Assembly: GCF_015240255.1 (NCBI RefSeq)
Contig: NZ_CP061205.1
Span: 744,001-808,000, forward strand
Origin: Kordiimonas pumila
GTDB lineage: Bacteria > Pseudomonadota > Alphaproteobacteria > Sphingomonadales > Kordiimonadaceae
Length of the DNA: 64,000 nucleotides
Direction: 5' to 3'
Shown here one piece after another: positions 8,706-17,460 of the stretch (the first letter of the stretch is position 1; each line of letters starts with the position of its first letter). The notes under the pieces are model-generated. The model was not told the DNA's origin and did not search any database. It saw nothing but the letters and a program-made list of their open reading frames with translations. Position numbers and translations under genes: made by a program.

Positions 8706-8734
8706 TTGACCGTACGGTTAATAAACTATATACT
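8706..8734 (+). promoter_or_regulatory. paaA promoter with overlapping TetR-type operator
   Basis: TTGACC at 8706-8711 and TATACT at 8729-8734, separated by exactly 17 bases, make a near-consensus sigma-70 promoter. The palindrome TTGACCGTACGGTTAA (8706-8721, seven of eight symmetric pairs) covers the -35 and the upstream spacer. The paaZ site shares the ACCGnnnGGTTAAT core. This supports one repressor controlling both paa units. Confidence 0.7.
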
Positions 8735-8774
8735 AGTCTCAATTGATATAAGAAAGAAAGGCGGTAGAGCGGTT

Positions 8775-9782
8775 ATGTATACAACGGACTTACGGACTGC
8801 TGAAGAAAAGGCAAGAGATGCAAAGCTGGCTGCGCCTAAGGTTGAGGCTGGTGAAGCTGAATTTCAGGCGCGTATTGATGCTGACGAATTTATCGAGCCA
8901 AAAGATTTTATGCCAGAGGCATACCGTAAAACACTGGTTCGGCAAATGTCGCAGCATGCGCATTCCGAGATTGTTGGTATGCTGCCTGAAGGTGGGTGGG
9001 TAACACGCGCACCAACCTTGAAGCGTAAAATCATTCTGGTTGCCAAGGTACAGGACGAAGCGGGTCACGGCCTTTATATATACAGCGCTGCTGAAACGCT
9101 GGGCACCTCGCGAGAGGAAATGGTAAGCCAGCTGCATTCGGGCAAAGCTAAATACTCAACCATTTTCAATTACCCAACCACCAGTTGGGCCGATGTTTGT
9201 ACAATTGGCTGGCTTGTAGATGGTGCGGCCATTACCAACCAGATTCCGCTGTGCCGTTGTTCATACGGGCCATATGCCCGCGCTATGATCCGCGTGTGCA
9301 AGGAAGAAAGCTTCCATATGCGCCAAGGCTATGAAGGCCTTCTACAAATGGTGAAGGGAACAGACGAGCAGCGCCGGATGGTGCAGGATAGCTTTGACCG
9401 CTGGTTCTGGCCTTCGCTTATGATGTTTGGGCCGCCAGATTCTGATTCGGCACACTCATCACAGAATATGGCATGGAAAATTAAACGGTTTTCAAATGAC
9501 GAACTGCGCCAGCGCTTTGTTGATGCAACGGTACCGCAGGCCGAGTTTCTGGGCATCACGTTACCAGAGCAGGTGGTGTGGAATGAAGAGCGTGGTCACT
9601 ATGACTACGGCGACCTCGACTGGGATGAGTTTTGGGCAGTGGTGCGTGGTGATGGCGCTTGCTCTGCAAACAGAATGGATGCGCGCAACAAAGCGCTTGA
9701 TGATGGTGCTTGGGTGCGTGAAGCGGCTACGGCTTTTGCTGAAAAACAGCGTAGCCGTGCCACTATGATAGCTGCTGAATAA
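8775..9782 (+). CDS. paaA: PaaA, phenylacetyl-CoA 1,2-epoxidase catalytic subunit
   Basis: Catalytic di-iron subunit of the multicomponent monooxygenase PaaABCE, which epoxidises the aromatic ring of phenylacetyl-CoA using O2 and NADPH. 335 residues. I start at the ATG at 8775; an in-frame TTG at 8706 would lie inside the promoter. Ferritin-like carboxylate/histidine motifs are visible in [19 protein letters not shown] and [18 protein letters not shown], and the family-typical [16 protein letters not shown] is present. Leads the paaABCDE operon; paaB follows after 20 bases. Confidence 0.95.
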   Translation: MYTTDLRTAEEKARDAKLAAPKVEAGEAEFQARIDADEFIEPKDFMPEAYRKTLVRQMSQHAHSEIVGMLPEGGWVTRAPTLKRKIILVAKVQDEAGHGLYIYSAAETLGTSREEMVSQLHSGKAKYSTIFNYPTTSWADVCTIGWLVDGAAITNQIPLCRCSYGPYARAMIRVCKEESFHMRQGYEGLLQMVKGTDEQRRMVQDSFDRWFWPSLMMFGPPDSDSAHSSQNMAWKIKRFSNDELRQRFVDATVPQAEFLGITLPEQVVWNEERGHYDYGDLDWDEFWAVVRGDGACSANRMDARNKALDDGAWVREAATAFAEKQRSRATMIAAE

Positions 9783-9802
9783 AAGGCTGGAAGGAAAATA
9801 AA

Positions 9803-10087
9803 ATGCAAAAAGATTGGGATCTGTACGAAGTCTTTATTCGCTCTAAACGCGGCCTGTCTCACAAGCATGTGGGCAGTGTGCACGCGGCTGATGGGCGCAT
9901 GGCAGTTGAAAATGCACGCGATCTTTATACCCGCCGGAGTGAAGGTGAGAGTATTTGGGTTATCCCAGCCAAAGAAATTATTGCGTCTGACCCTGCTGAA
10001 GGCGATGCGCTTTTTGGCCCGGCTGCTGACAAGATTTACCGGCATCCAACATTTTACGAAATCCCTGATTCTGTTGGAAAAATGTAA
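9803..10087 (+). CDS. paaB: PaaB, phenylacetyl-CoA 1,2-epoxidase subunit
   Basis: Small structural subunit (94 residues) that bridges the PaaAC heterodimers in the epoxidase complex and is needed for activity. The protein aligns by eye over its full length with PaaB: DWDLYEVFIRSKRGLSHKHVG at the N-terminus (conserved anchor), the ARDLYTRRSEG helix and the SIWVIPAKEI strand. A GGAAGG-type ribosome site precedes the ATG. Second gene of paaABCDE. Confidence 0.95.
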   Translation: MQKDWDLYEVFIRSKRGLSHKHVGSVHAADGRMAVENARDLYTRRSEGESIWVIPAKEIIASDPAEGDALFGPAADKIYRHPTFYEIPDSVGKM

Positions 10088-10098
10088 GGATATCTCAG

Positions 10099-10884
10099 AT
10101 GAAAAGCATTTATACTTCTGATGAAAACCCCTTTTTTCAGTATGTTTTGGGGCTTGGTGATGATGCCTTGATTTTGGGCCAGCGCTGGAGCGAATGGCTT
10201 TCTAAAGGGCCAAACCTTGAACTTGATATTGCGGCCTCCAACCTTGCGCTTGATTTGCTTGGTCAGGCGGAAATGCTTTTGACATATGCAGCGGAACTTG
10301 AAGGCAAGGGCCGCACGGCCGATGGCCTAAGCTTCCTGCGTGATGGGCAAGATTTTCGTAATCACTGGTTGGTTGAACAGCCCAATGATGACTGGGGTGT
10401 AACCACGGCGCGTATGCTAATGTTCAGCATATACCAGTATCTACGCTACGAAAAACTGGCCAAATCATCAGATGCGCGCCTTGCCGAGATAGCGACAAAA
10501 GCGTTGAAAGAAGTGTCATACCATCGTCGTTTTGCGGCGGAGTGGACCATTCGGCTTGGCGGCGGCACCGAGGAAAGTAACCGGCGTGTGCAACGCGGCT
10601 TTGATATACTGTGGCGCTTTGTGCCAGAGCTGTTTGAAACAGTTGCGTGGGAGCAAGATTTGGCAGAAAAAGGCCTTGCTGCGGCATCTGATAGTTTGCG
10701 AGCTGCATGGGATGCAGATTTATCTGAAATTCTGGCCGAAGCAGATCTGAAAAAACCAGAAGGCGAAAGCCGCCTTATGGGGAGCCGTCATAATGGTCAC
10801 CATAGTGAGCATTTGGGCACACTTCTCTGTGAACTTCAGTATCTACAGCGTACGTACCCGACAGCAGGGGGCGCTGTCTGGTGA
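10099..10884 (+). CDS. paaC: PaaC, phenylacetyl-CoA 1,2-epoxidase structural subunit
   Basis: Ferritin-like partner of PaaA, 261 residues, thought to be structural because it lacks the full set of iron ligands. Typical segments are LGDDALILGQRWSEWLSKGP, DIAASNLALDLLGQAEMLL and the KEVSYHRRFAAEWTIRLGGG helix. The final four bases overlap paaD (GTGA), so the two are translationally coupled. Confidence 0.93.
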   Translation: MKSIYTSDENPFFQYVLGLGDDALILGQRWSEWLSKGPNLELDIAASNLALDLLGQAEMLLTYAAELEGKGRTADGLSFLRDGQDFRNHWLVEQPNDDWGVTTARMLMFSIYQYLRYEKLAKSSDARLAEIATKALKEVSYHRRFAAEWTIRLGGGTEESNRRVQRGFDILWRFVPELFETVAWEQDLAEKGLAAASDSLRAAWDADLSEILAEADLKKPEGESRLMGSRHNGHHSEHLGTLLCELQYLQRTYPTAGGAVW

Positions 10885-11444
10885 TACAGGTGGTGGACAA
10901 TAGCAATATGCTGCGCCCGCAAGAAAAGCCATGCTCTGAGGAAGAAAGCTTCCTTTGGGCTATACTGGCAGATGTGATGGACCCTGAAGTCCCCGCGCTT
11001 TCTGTTGTTGATTTGGGTGTTGTGCGCGCTGTGCATGTGACCCGGGGCAGAACGGACGGGGCAAACGGTGCCGCAACAATTGATGTTAGCCCCACATACA
11101 GTGGTTGCCCTGCAACAGCCCTTATTAATGAAATAATCAGGGCAGCTGCTGTAAATGCAGGCTTTATAGAAACGAATATAAAAACAGTGATTAGCCCGCC
11201 GTGGACCAGTGACTGGATATCTGATGAAGGCCGCGAAAAACTGCGTGCTTACGGTATTGCACCGCCCGTGAAGGGTGCCAAAAGTGGTAAAGGCACGCTG
11301 TTTGGCCTGTCACCAGCTATTGCGTGCCCAAAATGTGGTTCAAAGAATACTGAAAACATCAGTGAGTTTGGTTCTACGGCCTGCAAAGCTATGTATCGCT
11401 GCTGTGACTGCCTCGAACCGTTTGAATATTTTAAATGTATCTAG
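10881..11444 (+). CDS. paaD: PaaD, epoxidase maturation protein (DUF59/MIP18 type)
   Basis: 187 residues. The N-terminal two thirds is a DUF59/MIP18 fold (MDPEVPALSVVDLGVVRAVH, SPTYSGCPATALI), the class that helps assemble iron-sulfur clusters. The C-terminus carries a four-cysteine knot (CPKCG, then CCDC, final KCI), which is usual for PaaD. PaaD is needed for phenylacetate epoxidase activity and probably matures the di-iron or the PaaE cluster. The GTG start at 10881 overlaps the paaC stop; there is no clear separate ribosome site. Confidence 0.92.
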   Translation: MIQVVDNSNMLRPQEKPCSEEESFLWAILADVMDPEVPALSVVDLGVVRAVHVTRGRTDGANGAATIDVSPTYSGCPATALINEIIRAAAVNAGFIETNIKTVISPPWTSDWISDEGREKLRAYGIAPPVKGAKSGKGTLFGLSPAIACPKCGSKNTENISEFGSTACKAMYRCCDCLEPFEYFKCI

Positions 11445-11478
11445 CCTTGGCTAAGGCTACCTTGAGTGGAAATAACCC

Positions 11479-12540
11479 ATGCTTAAATTACATGAATTAA
11501 AAGTTGCTTCTGTTGAAAAAAACACCCCTGAAACGGTTGTTGTTACTCTTGATTTGCCGGATGCACTAAAGCATGAGTTTGAGTATAAGCAAGGCCAGCA
11601 CCTGACCCTTTGTAAAACGATTGAGGGCGAAGATCTGCGCCGTTCATACTCGATCTGTTCGGGTGTTGCAGAAGCAAAGTTGCAGGTCGCCATCCGCAGG
11701 GTTGAGGGTGGACGGTTTTCAACATTCGCCAATGAAAACCTATTGGCGGGTGAAATCCTGAACGTGATGGCACCAGCCGGTCATTTTTACGTTGATCTCG
11801 ATCCCTTGTCTGAACGTACCTATGTGGCCTTTGCGGCGGGCAGTGGCATTACCCCTATTATGTCGATTATTAAAACAACACTGGCGGCAGAGCCTAATGC
11901 ACGGTTTATGCTTTTTTATGGTAACCGCTCTAAACTATCGACCATTTTCATTAACGAACTGGCATTTTTGAAAAACCAGTATATGGAGCGGTTTACCTAT
12001 TGGCATTTCCTAAGTCAGGAAGATCTGGAGATAGATTTCTTCAAAGGCCGGTTGGATGCCGGGAAAGTAAAAGACATTCTTGGCAAGATTGTACCTGCCG
12101 ACCAGATAGACCATGCCTTTGTGTGCGGCCCTGATGCTATGATCGATGCTGTTGTTGGTACCCTTGTGGGGGCGGGCCTTTCAGGTGACAAAATCCATTT
12201 TGAAAAGTTCTTGAGCGAAGGCCAGAAAGCGGTGGCGCCTAAACGGGCTGCTGATACCAGTAGTTTAACTGCTATGACACTGATTATCGACGGTGATGAA
12301 GTAAACATGAATGCCAGCAAGGATGTAGCTGTCCTTGATGCGGCACTTGATATGGGCCTTGACGTTCCTTTTGCCTGCAAAGGCGGTGTGTGCTGTACGT
12401 GCCGAGCCAAAGTGCTGGAAGGTACTGTGGAGATGGTCCTGAACCAAGGATTGGAGCCAGAAGAGGTGGCTGCCGGCTATGTGCTTACCTGCCAGTCATT
12501 TGTAACAAGTGATAAAGCCGTTCTGAGCTTTGACGAGTAA
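11479..12540 (+). CDS. paaE: PaaE, phenylacetyl-CoA epoxidase reductase
   Basis: Electron-transfer subunit that passes NADPH electrons through FAD and a plant-type 2Fe-2S cluster to PaaA. In order: an FAD-binding barrel with RRSYSICSG (about residue 55), an NAD(P)-binding domain with AAGSGITPIMSI, and a C-terminal ferredoxin domain with Cys300, Cys305, Cys308 and Cys338 in the CKGGVCCTC and LTCQSF motifs. 353 residues, full length. Last gene of the paaABCDE unit. Confidence 0.95.
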   Translation: MLKLHELKVASVEKNTPETVVVTLDLPDALKHEFEYKQGQHLTLCKTIEGEDLRRSYSICSGVAEAKLQVAIRRVEGGRFSTFANENLLAGEILNVMAPAGHFYVDLDPLSERTYVAFAAGSGITPIMSIIKTTLAAEPNARFMLFYGNRSKLSTIFINELAFLKNQYMERFTYWHFLSQEDLEIDFFKGRLDAGKVKDILGKIVPADQIDHAFVCGPDAMIDAVVGTLVGAGLSGDKIHFEKFLSEGQKAVAPKRAADTSSLTAMTLIIDGDEVNMNASKDVAVLDAALDMGLDVPFACKGGVCCTCRAKVLEGTVEMVLNQGLEPEEVAAGYVLTCQSFVTSDKAVLSFDE

Positions 12541-12577
12541 AAAGCCCACTTGGCATTTTACCATAAGTGGTTCACGG

Positions 12578-12611
12578 GCATAAGCCTTAACGCCTGCGTT
12601 GAGGCTTATGC
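12578..12611. terminator. long near-perfect hairpin downstream of paaE
   Basis: Sixteen bases (12578-12593) pair with 12596-12611 with a single G-U wobble and only two central bases, starting 38 bases after the paaE stop. There is no U tract, so it may end the paa transcript through Rho or protect the 3' end. It is also palindromic enough to be an intergenic repeat unit; I saw no second copy in the window. Confidence 0.5.
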
Positions 12612-12755
12612 TATGCTATCTGGATTTTTGGCCGTAAAGAAGGGTTAGACTGTATAGTTTTCATTTTGCCGTAATATATGTATTAAGTGTTAGTAACAAA
12701 TATAGATGAACGGCTAGCATGAGATGCAATTTTCATGGAAAAATGATGTAGCGTG

Positions 12756-13364
12756 ATGTCAAAAATTCTTAAAGCATTTTATAAGCAACAAATTGCGATC
12801 CGTAACGTTATAGCAAAATATCGTTCGAATGTTGCTGACATTGATGAGCTGGCACAGGATGTGTTTTTGACAGGCTTTGCGCTAGAGAGTCGCGAAGATA
12901 TTCATGAGCCGGAGCATTTACTTTTACGTATTGCAAAAAACCTTGCCCTGAACGAATCTGTAAAAAAAATAAATAAAACGAGCACTTCTCTTGAGGATTC
13001 CATCGATCTATCTGCCTATGCAGATGAGACACAGGTTTCGCCTGAAGCGAAACTCCTTGGAAAGGAAAAGCTTGTTATATTTTCGGAAGCACTTGCCAGT
13101 TTACCCCCAGATTTGAGGCGCGCTTTTGTACTGCGCCGTATTGAGGGTCTAAAGTTTGATCAAATTGCTACACGCCTGAATGTTTCAAAAAGCACTATTG
13201 AAAAGCGTGTAGCTGCTGCAATGGCTGGGTGTTACGCCTATATTAGAAGTCGTGGCATTGACCCTGCTGAGTTTGGCGCGGCGCTGCAAAACAAGTCAGA
13301 TGTTAAGCAAAAGAACATTAGCCCCCTGAACTGGAATGGTGTGAATAAGGGGCATAAAAAGTAA
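12756..13364 (+). CDS. ECF sigma factor, FecI type
   Basis: About 202 residues with sigma-70 region 2 (about 10-75; NVADIDELAQDVFLTGFALE) and region 4 (about 110-160; ALASLPPDLRRAFVLRRIEG, FDQIATRLNVSKSTIEKRVA). Adjacent to a FecR anti-sigma and a TonB transducer, so it most likely directs transcription of that receptor operon when the receptor signals. GTG at 12753 and ATG at 12756 are both possible starts; neither has a strong ribosome site. I saw no clear Fur box upstream, so iron control is not shown. Confidence 0.85.
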   Translation: MSKILKAFYKQQIAIRNVIAKYRSNVADIDELAQDVFLTGFALESREDIHEPEHLLLRIAKNLALNESVKKINKTSTSLEDSIDLSAYADETQVSPEAKLLGKEKLVIFSEALASLPPDLRRAFVLRRIEGLKFDQIATRLNVSKSTIEKRVAAAMAGCYAYIRSRGIDPAEFGAALQNKSDVKQKNISPLNWNGVNKGHKK

Positions 13365-14435
13365 GTGAGCATGTCAGATTCAAATATCAGGTCTTTACCA
13401 GACAGTGCTCAGGCAGAAACTGAAGCGAGCGAGTGGGTTATCCGTCTTCAAGAGGCAGATATCACGCCAGCTGAACTCGCCGCGTTTGAGGCATGGCGCA
13501 ACCAGAGCGCCCAGCATAAAGATGCCTTTGAGCGTATGGCTGATTTTTGGGGCGGCTTGGATTTTGTTGAGAAACTTACAGATTACGCCGAAAGTGATGC
13601 AGCAATAGAGCCAATGAGACAGGACCGTCTGGCTAGAAGGTTAAGTCTAGTTCGCCGCCTAATGGTTGGCAGTATTGCGGCATGTTTTTTGGCATTTGTA
13701 GCTATGAGCATTTATAGATCAGCTTTTGGCCCCGAAAACATATTTCATGGCTCTTACGAAACAGAAGTTGGGCGACAGGAAGTGGTAGACTTACCTGATG
13801 GTTCGCAAATTGTTTTAAATACGAATAGTATGGCCGAAATCACCTATACAGATGACTTTAGAACTATTCGCCTTATAAGGGGAGAGGCCTATTTTGATGT
13901 AGCCCCTAATAAAAGCCGGCCTTTTTCTGTTCAAACCAAAAAAGGAACAGTAACGGCTGTGGGCACCGCATTTTCTGTGAGAGTGAGTGAAGCGCAGCTT
14001 GATGTGATTGTTGCCCACGGACGTGTAGCCCTTGAAGAAACCCGCCTTGATGATAAGCCGCAGCGCCGTAGTGATTTCGCGGGCAATCAGGAAAAGCCGT
14101 CTATGGTTGAAGTGTCAGCCGGACAGTCAGCGGTTATTGGCCGGGGTGTGGAGGAAATATCTCTTATCGCTCCGTTAGCCTTAAATAAAGAGCTGGACTG
14201 GCGCGACGGTGAACTTTCCTTCAATGGGGAAACATTGGCACAGGTTGTGGATGAGATTAGCCGGTATACAGACATCTCTATAGAGATTGGTGATGACAGC
14301 CTGAAACACCAGCGCATAGTAGCCTACTACAAGATAGGTGATGTTGAACGCATGTTTGAAGCCCTGAATGTTATGGCAAATATCCAGGTTGAACGTCTAG
14401 ATGAAGGCCATGTCAGGCTATATCGTGCCAGTTGA
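13365..14435 (+). CDS. FecR-family transmembrane anti-sigma factor
   Basis: 356 residues in FecR order: a cytoplasmic DUF4880 domain (about 20-70; ASEWVIRLQEADITPAELAAF), one membrane helix (about 100-120; LMVGSIAACFLAFVAMSIY), a periplasmic FecR domain (about 130-235; GRQEVVDLPDGSQIVLNTNS, FDVAPNKSRPFSVQTKKGTV) and a C-terminal DUF4974/STN-like domain. It holds the sigma factor inactive until the TonB receptor's N-terminal domain signals across the periplasm. The GTG directly follows the sigma stop codon; ATG at 13371 is an alternative. Several other sigma/FecR/TBDR triads of this class control uptake of substrates other than iron. Confidence 0.9.
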   Translation: MSMSDSNIRSLPDSAQAETEASEWVIRLQEADITPAELAAFEAWRNQSAQHKDAFERMADFWGGLDFVEKLTDYAESDAAIEPMRQDRLARRLSLVRRLMVGSIAACFLAFVAMSIYRSAFGPENIFHGSYETEVGRQEVVDLPDGSQIVLNTNSMAEITYTDDFRTIRLIRGEAYFDVAPNKSRPFSVQTKKGTVTAVGTAFSVRVSEAQLDVIVAHGRVALEETRLDDKPQRRSDFAGNQEKPSMVEVSAGQSAVIGRGVEEISLIAPLALNKELDWRDGELSFNGETLAQVVDEISRYTDISIEIGDDSLKHQRIVAYYKIGDVERMFEALNVMANIQVERLDEGHVRLYRAS

Positions 14436-14623
14436 TCGCTGCGCTTTGGTCTTTCGAATTTTTTGCAGATATTGTTGTGTGCCTCGTATAGCGGGCGGGA
14501 AGCGAGGCGGTAACCTGCATCGCATTTCATCAATGCGTGTATGGGAAAGTATAAAAAATACAAAAATCTATATCTAACTTTACGGGTTTTACACTGCCAC
14601 CTGCCTTATCGCTTGAGGCCAGC

Positions 14624-17254
14624 GTGAAACTGAAGTTGCTGAACGCTAGGCTAATGAAAAAGAATATAAGGATACAGGGTAGGATTTTAAAAGCAGCTGC
14701 TTTTGCTATTGTAGTGCTGTGTGCAACGATAACTGTCTATGCACAGGATGCAAAAACACGATACGACTTTCGTATTGAAGGGGGCAAGCTTGGCAAAGCT
14801 GTTGCAGATGTTCACGATCAGACCAATATCGAATTTATCTATTCTTTTGATTTAGCTGACGTAGACGGGATTCATCCTGTCAAAGGCTACTACACCCTTG
14901 AATATGCCTTGGCAGTGATGTTCGAGGGGACAGGGCTTTCCGGTGGTCTCACAGAAAGCGGGATGATTGTCATCACGCGTGAGAAAAGCGCACATGCGCA
15001 AATCCGGGAGCAAGACATGATACATGGTAAAATTAAAAAGGGCCTGTTATCTACTATTTCAGCCCTTCTTTTTGGGGTGGGCGGCGCACATGCCCAGCAA
15101 AGCAGCGTTGACCAAAATACAGAGGCACAAGAGCCTGCCTTTGACGAAATTATTGTGACCGCTACAAAGCGCGCGCAGTCCTTGCAAGATGTGCCTTTTG
15201 GTCTGTCAGCGCTGACGGGGGCTAATCTTGAGCGTATCGGCGCGAGCGGCGCTGAGGATTATCTCGCAGAAATCCCGGGGGTGCATTATAACGCGCAGGG
15301 ACGTGGCACCAGCCCCATCGTGATCCGCGGCATTTCCACAGAGGGTGCTACCCGGAATAACCTTCAAAATTCAACAACGATCTATATTGATGATCTTCCT
15401 TCACTCAATGCGTGGGGCGCATGGAGTAACTCTGATTTCAGCACCTTTGACCTTGAGCGTGTTGAGGTTCTGCGCGGCCCACAAGGTACTCTTTTTGGCT
15501 CTGGCGCTCTCGGCGGTGCTGTCCGCGTGATTACGAACAAGCCTGACCTTTCTGAGTTTGCTGCCAAAATCGAATATGGTCACGCTTTCACGCATGACGG
15601 CGAAGATAGTTATAACCTGAGTGCCATGGTGAACGTGCCGATCATAAGTGACAAGCTTGCTATTCGTGCTGTTGGCTATAAGCGCGAAGATGGCGGTTAT
15701 ATCGACAATGTTCGGCGCGATGAAAAAGACGTGAATAGTGGCTCTTCTGAGGGCGGTCGTCTTTTGCTGGCGTATCAGGCGACTGACCGCCTTAGCCTTC
15801 GTTTTACGTTAACACACGAAGAAAACAGCCTTGACGATTCACCCGCAAGTTATGCGCTTGAGGCAGAAGGTGATGCCTATGAATATAACGGTACTATTCC
15901 TAACGCATCAGATATCAAGCTGACATCCTATAACCTTTATGCTGAGTATGAATTTGACGGCTTTATGGTGTCTTCATCTACAACATATGCTGAGAGAGAT
16001 TCTCTCCTCAACACAGACTATGTTTCATATATAGATTCGCTTTTGGGTGGTGCGCTGGGGTTTGATGCGGACGCACCAACCGCTTATATTGACCCGGATG
16101 ACCATGATTATCTTATCCGTCATAAATACGATACGTTTGCGCAGGAACTCCGGTTATCATCAACGCATGATGGGCCTTTCCAGTGGACAATCGGTGGCTT
16201 TTACCTGAAGCAAAACCTGACAGCCTATCAGCTTTGGGCTTCAGAGCCGTTTGGGCCCGTTCTTGAATCCAATTATGATGTTCATGTTACGGAAACAGCC
16301 CTTTTTGGTGAAGCAAGTTATAAGTTTTCTGATAAATTCAGCGTCACGATTGGGGCGCGGGCATTTGATAATAAATTCGAATTTGAACGGATCGACCAGC
16401 CAAGTGTTTTTGTGCCAGCAGGCGGCGCCGTTACGCCTTATACAGTTGCAAATTCAAGCAGCATAAACCCCAAATTCTCTGTTTCATATTTCCCATCTGA
16501 AGATATTCATCTTTATGCCACAGCGGCTAAAGGCTTCCGTATTGGTCAGGTAAACTTTGTTCAGGATGAAGATGTTGAAGCAGGGATCACACGGGAATTT
16601 GACCCTGATTCGCTCTGGAACTATGAGGCCGGGATCAAAGCATCCCTCTTTGATAACAGGCTCTCGCTCAATGCAGCCCTCTTCTATATTGACTGGTCTG
16701 ATATTCAGCTTCAGCGCTTTGTAACAGGTCCGGCTTCCGGCTTACTCCTTAACATTACAGATAATGCGGGTAAGGCAGAGATTAAGGGTCTGGAGGCTGA
16801 CTTGAAATGGCGTCCAACAGCCGGCATTGAAATTGGTTCAGCTATTACAGTTCTTGATGCCAAGCTGAAGTCTGTTCTGGACGGAGTACCTATGATACCG
16901 GGTTCAACACTGCCTGGTTCTGCAGACTTTAGTGCAAGTAACTTTATTGAATTTTCTTCTGATAAATTACCTAATGACATGAGAGGCTACATGCGCCTTG
17001 GTCACCGTTATGTAGGCGAATCTGTTTCAAACATAAACAATGCACCACAGTTATACAGTGATAAATATAATGTCTTTAATGCTCGTGCGGGCCTTATGTA
17101 CGGTGGGTATGAAATTATTGTATATGTAGATAACCTTACAAATAATGATGCAAGAACAAGCAATTTTGGTGTCGATGCCCAGAATCTTTTTGCCAGCCGC
17201 TCGTATCGTTTGCAGCCGCGGACAATTGGCGTCACTATGCGGGCCGACTTTTAA
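14624..17254 (+). CDS. TonB-dependent outer-membrane transducer with STN signalling domain
   Basis: 876 residues. The GTG at 14624 has GAGG five bases upstream and gives a signal peptide ending near VYAQ. Residues about 45-125 form an STN domain (FRIEGGKLGKAVADVHDQT), which contacts FecR. At residue 132 comes a second, complete-looking signal peptide (basic KIKKG, hydrophobic LLSTISALLFGVGG, AHA cleavage site), preceded by GGGAG and an ATG at 15017. Then come a TonB-box-like DEIIVTATK, plug domain (about 180-290; VLRGPQGTLFGSGALGGAV) and a 22-strand barrel ending in F. This suggests an STN module fused upstream of a formerly independent receptor. Substrate unknown. The 190-base gap before it holds a small inverted repeat (14521-14537). 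Confidence 0.9.
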   Translation: MKLKLLNARLMKKNIRIQGRILKAAAFAIVVLCATITVYAQDAKTRYDFRIEGGKLGKAVADVHDQTNIEFIYSFDLADVDGIHPVKGYYTLEYALAVMFEGTGLSGGLTESGMIVITREKSAHAQIREQDMIHGKIKKGLLSTISALLFGVGGAHAQQSSVDQNTEAQEPAFDEIIVTATKRAQSLQDVPFGLSALTGANLERIGASGAEDYLAEIPGVHYNAQGRGTSPIVIRGISTEGATRNNLQNSTTIYIDDLPSLNAWGAWSNSDFSTFDLERVEVLRGPQGTLFGSGALGGAVRVITNKPDLSEFAAKIEYGHAFTHDGEDSYNLSAMVNVPIISDKLAIRAVGYKREDGGYIDNVRRDEKDVNSGSSEGGRLLLAYQATDRLSLRFTLTHEENSLDDSPASYALEAEGDAYEYNGTIPNASDIKLTSYNLYAEYEFDGFMVSSSTTYAERDSLLNTDYVSYIDSLLGGALGFDADAPTAYIDPDDHDYLIRHKYDTFAQELRLSSTHDGPFQWTIGGFYLKQNLTAYQLWASEPFGPVLESNYDVHVTETALFGEASYKFSDKFSVTIGARAFDNKFEFERIDQPSVFVPAGGAVTPYTVANSSSINPKFSVSYFPSEDIHLYATAAKGFRIGQVNFVQDEDVEAGITREFDPDSLWNYEAGIKASLFDNRLSLNAALFYIDWSDIQLQRFVTGPASGLLLNITDNAGKAEIKGLEADLKWRPTAGIEIGSAITVLDAKLKSVLDGVPMIPGSTLPGSADFSASNFIEFSSDKLPNDMRGYMRLGHRYVGESVSNINNAPQLYSDKYNVFNARAGLMYGGYEIIVYVDNLTNNDARTSNFGVDAQNLFASRSYRLQPRTIGVTMRADF

Positions 17255-17298
17255 GGGTACAGGTTGAAAAGCTATTGATTTAGCTCTTTAAAGAATGG

Positions 17299-17327
17299 TT
17301 TGGCCGTGCCCTTTGGGTGCGGCCAAA
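17299..17327 (+). terminator. hairpin after the TonB receptor
   Basis: A 13-bp stem (TTTGGCCGTGCCC against GGGTGCGGCCAAA, two G-U pairs) with a three-base loop, 45 bases after the receptor stop, followed by AT-rich sequence. Probable transcription terminator separating the receptor from the DUF885 gene, although without a clean U run. Confidence 0.6.
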
Positions 17328-17460
17328 TATTATAGGGCGCATTTAGATCACCCTGAATTCTTGGCGCGGTCCAAACTCGTTGCTCTTATCTGGCGGCGGA
17401 TGTATTTTCGGGAAAATATTGGTAAGGGTATTTGGAACACACTATAAAAAGGGGGCTGCA

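Noticed and set aside
8706-8774. N-terminal extension of PaaA from an in-frame TTG
   Set aside because: It lies in the promoter/operator, has no ribosome site and is not found in PaaA proteins; the ATG at 8775 gives a normal N-terminus.
12641-12755. Fur box or clear sigma-70 promoter before the ECF sigma gene
   Set aside because: The nearest -35-like TTAGAC and -10-like TAATAT are separated by 21 bases and no GATAATGATTATC-like repeat is present.
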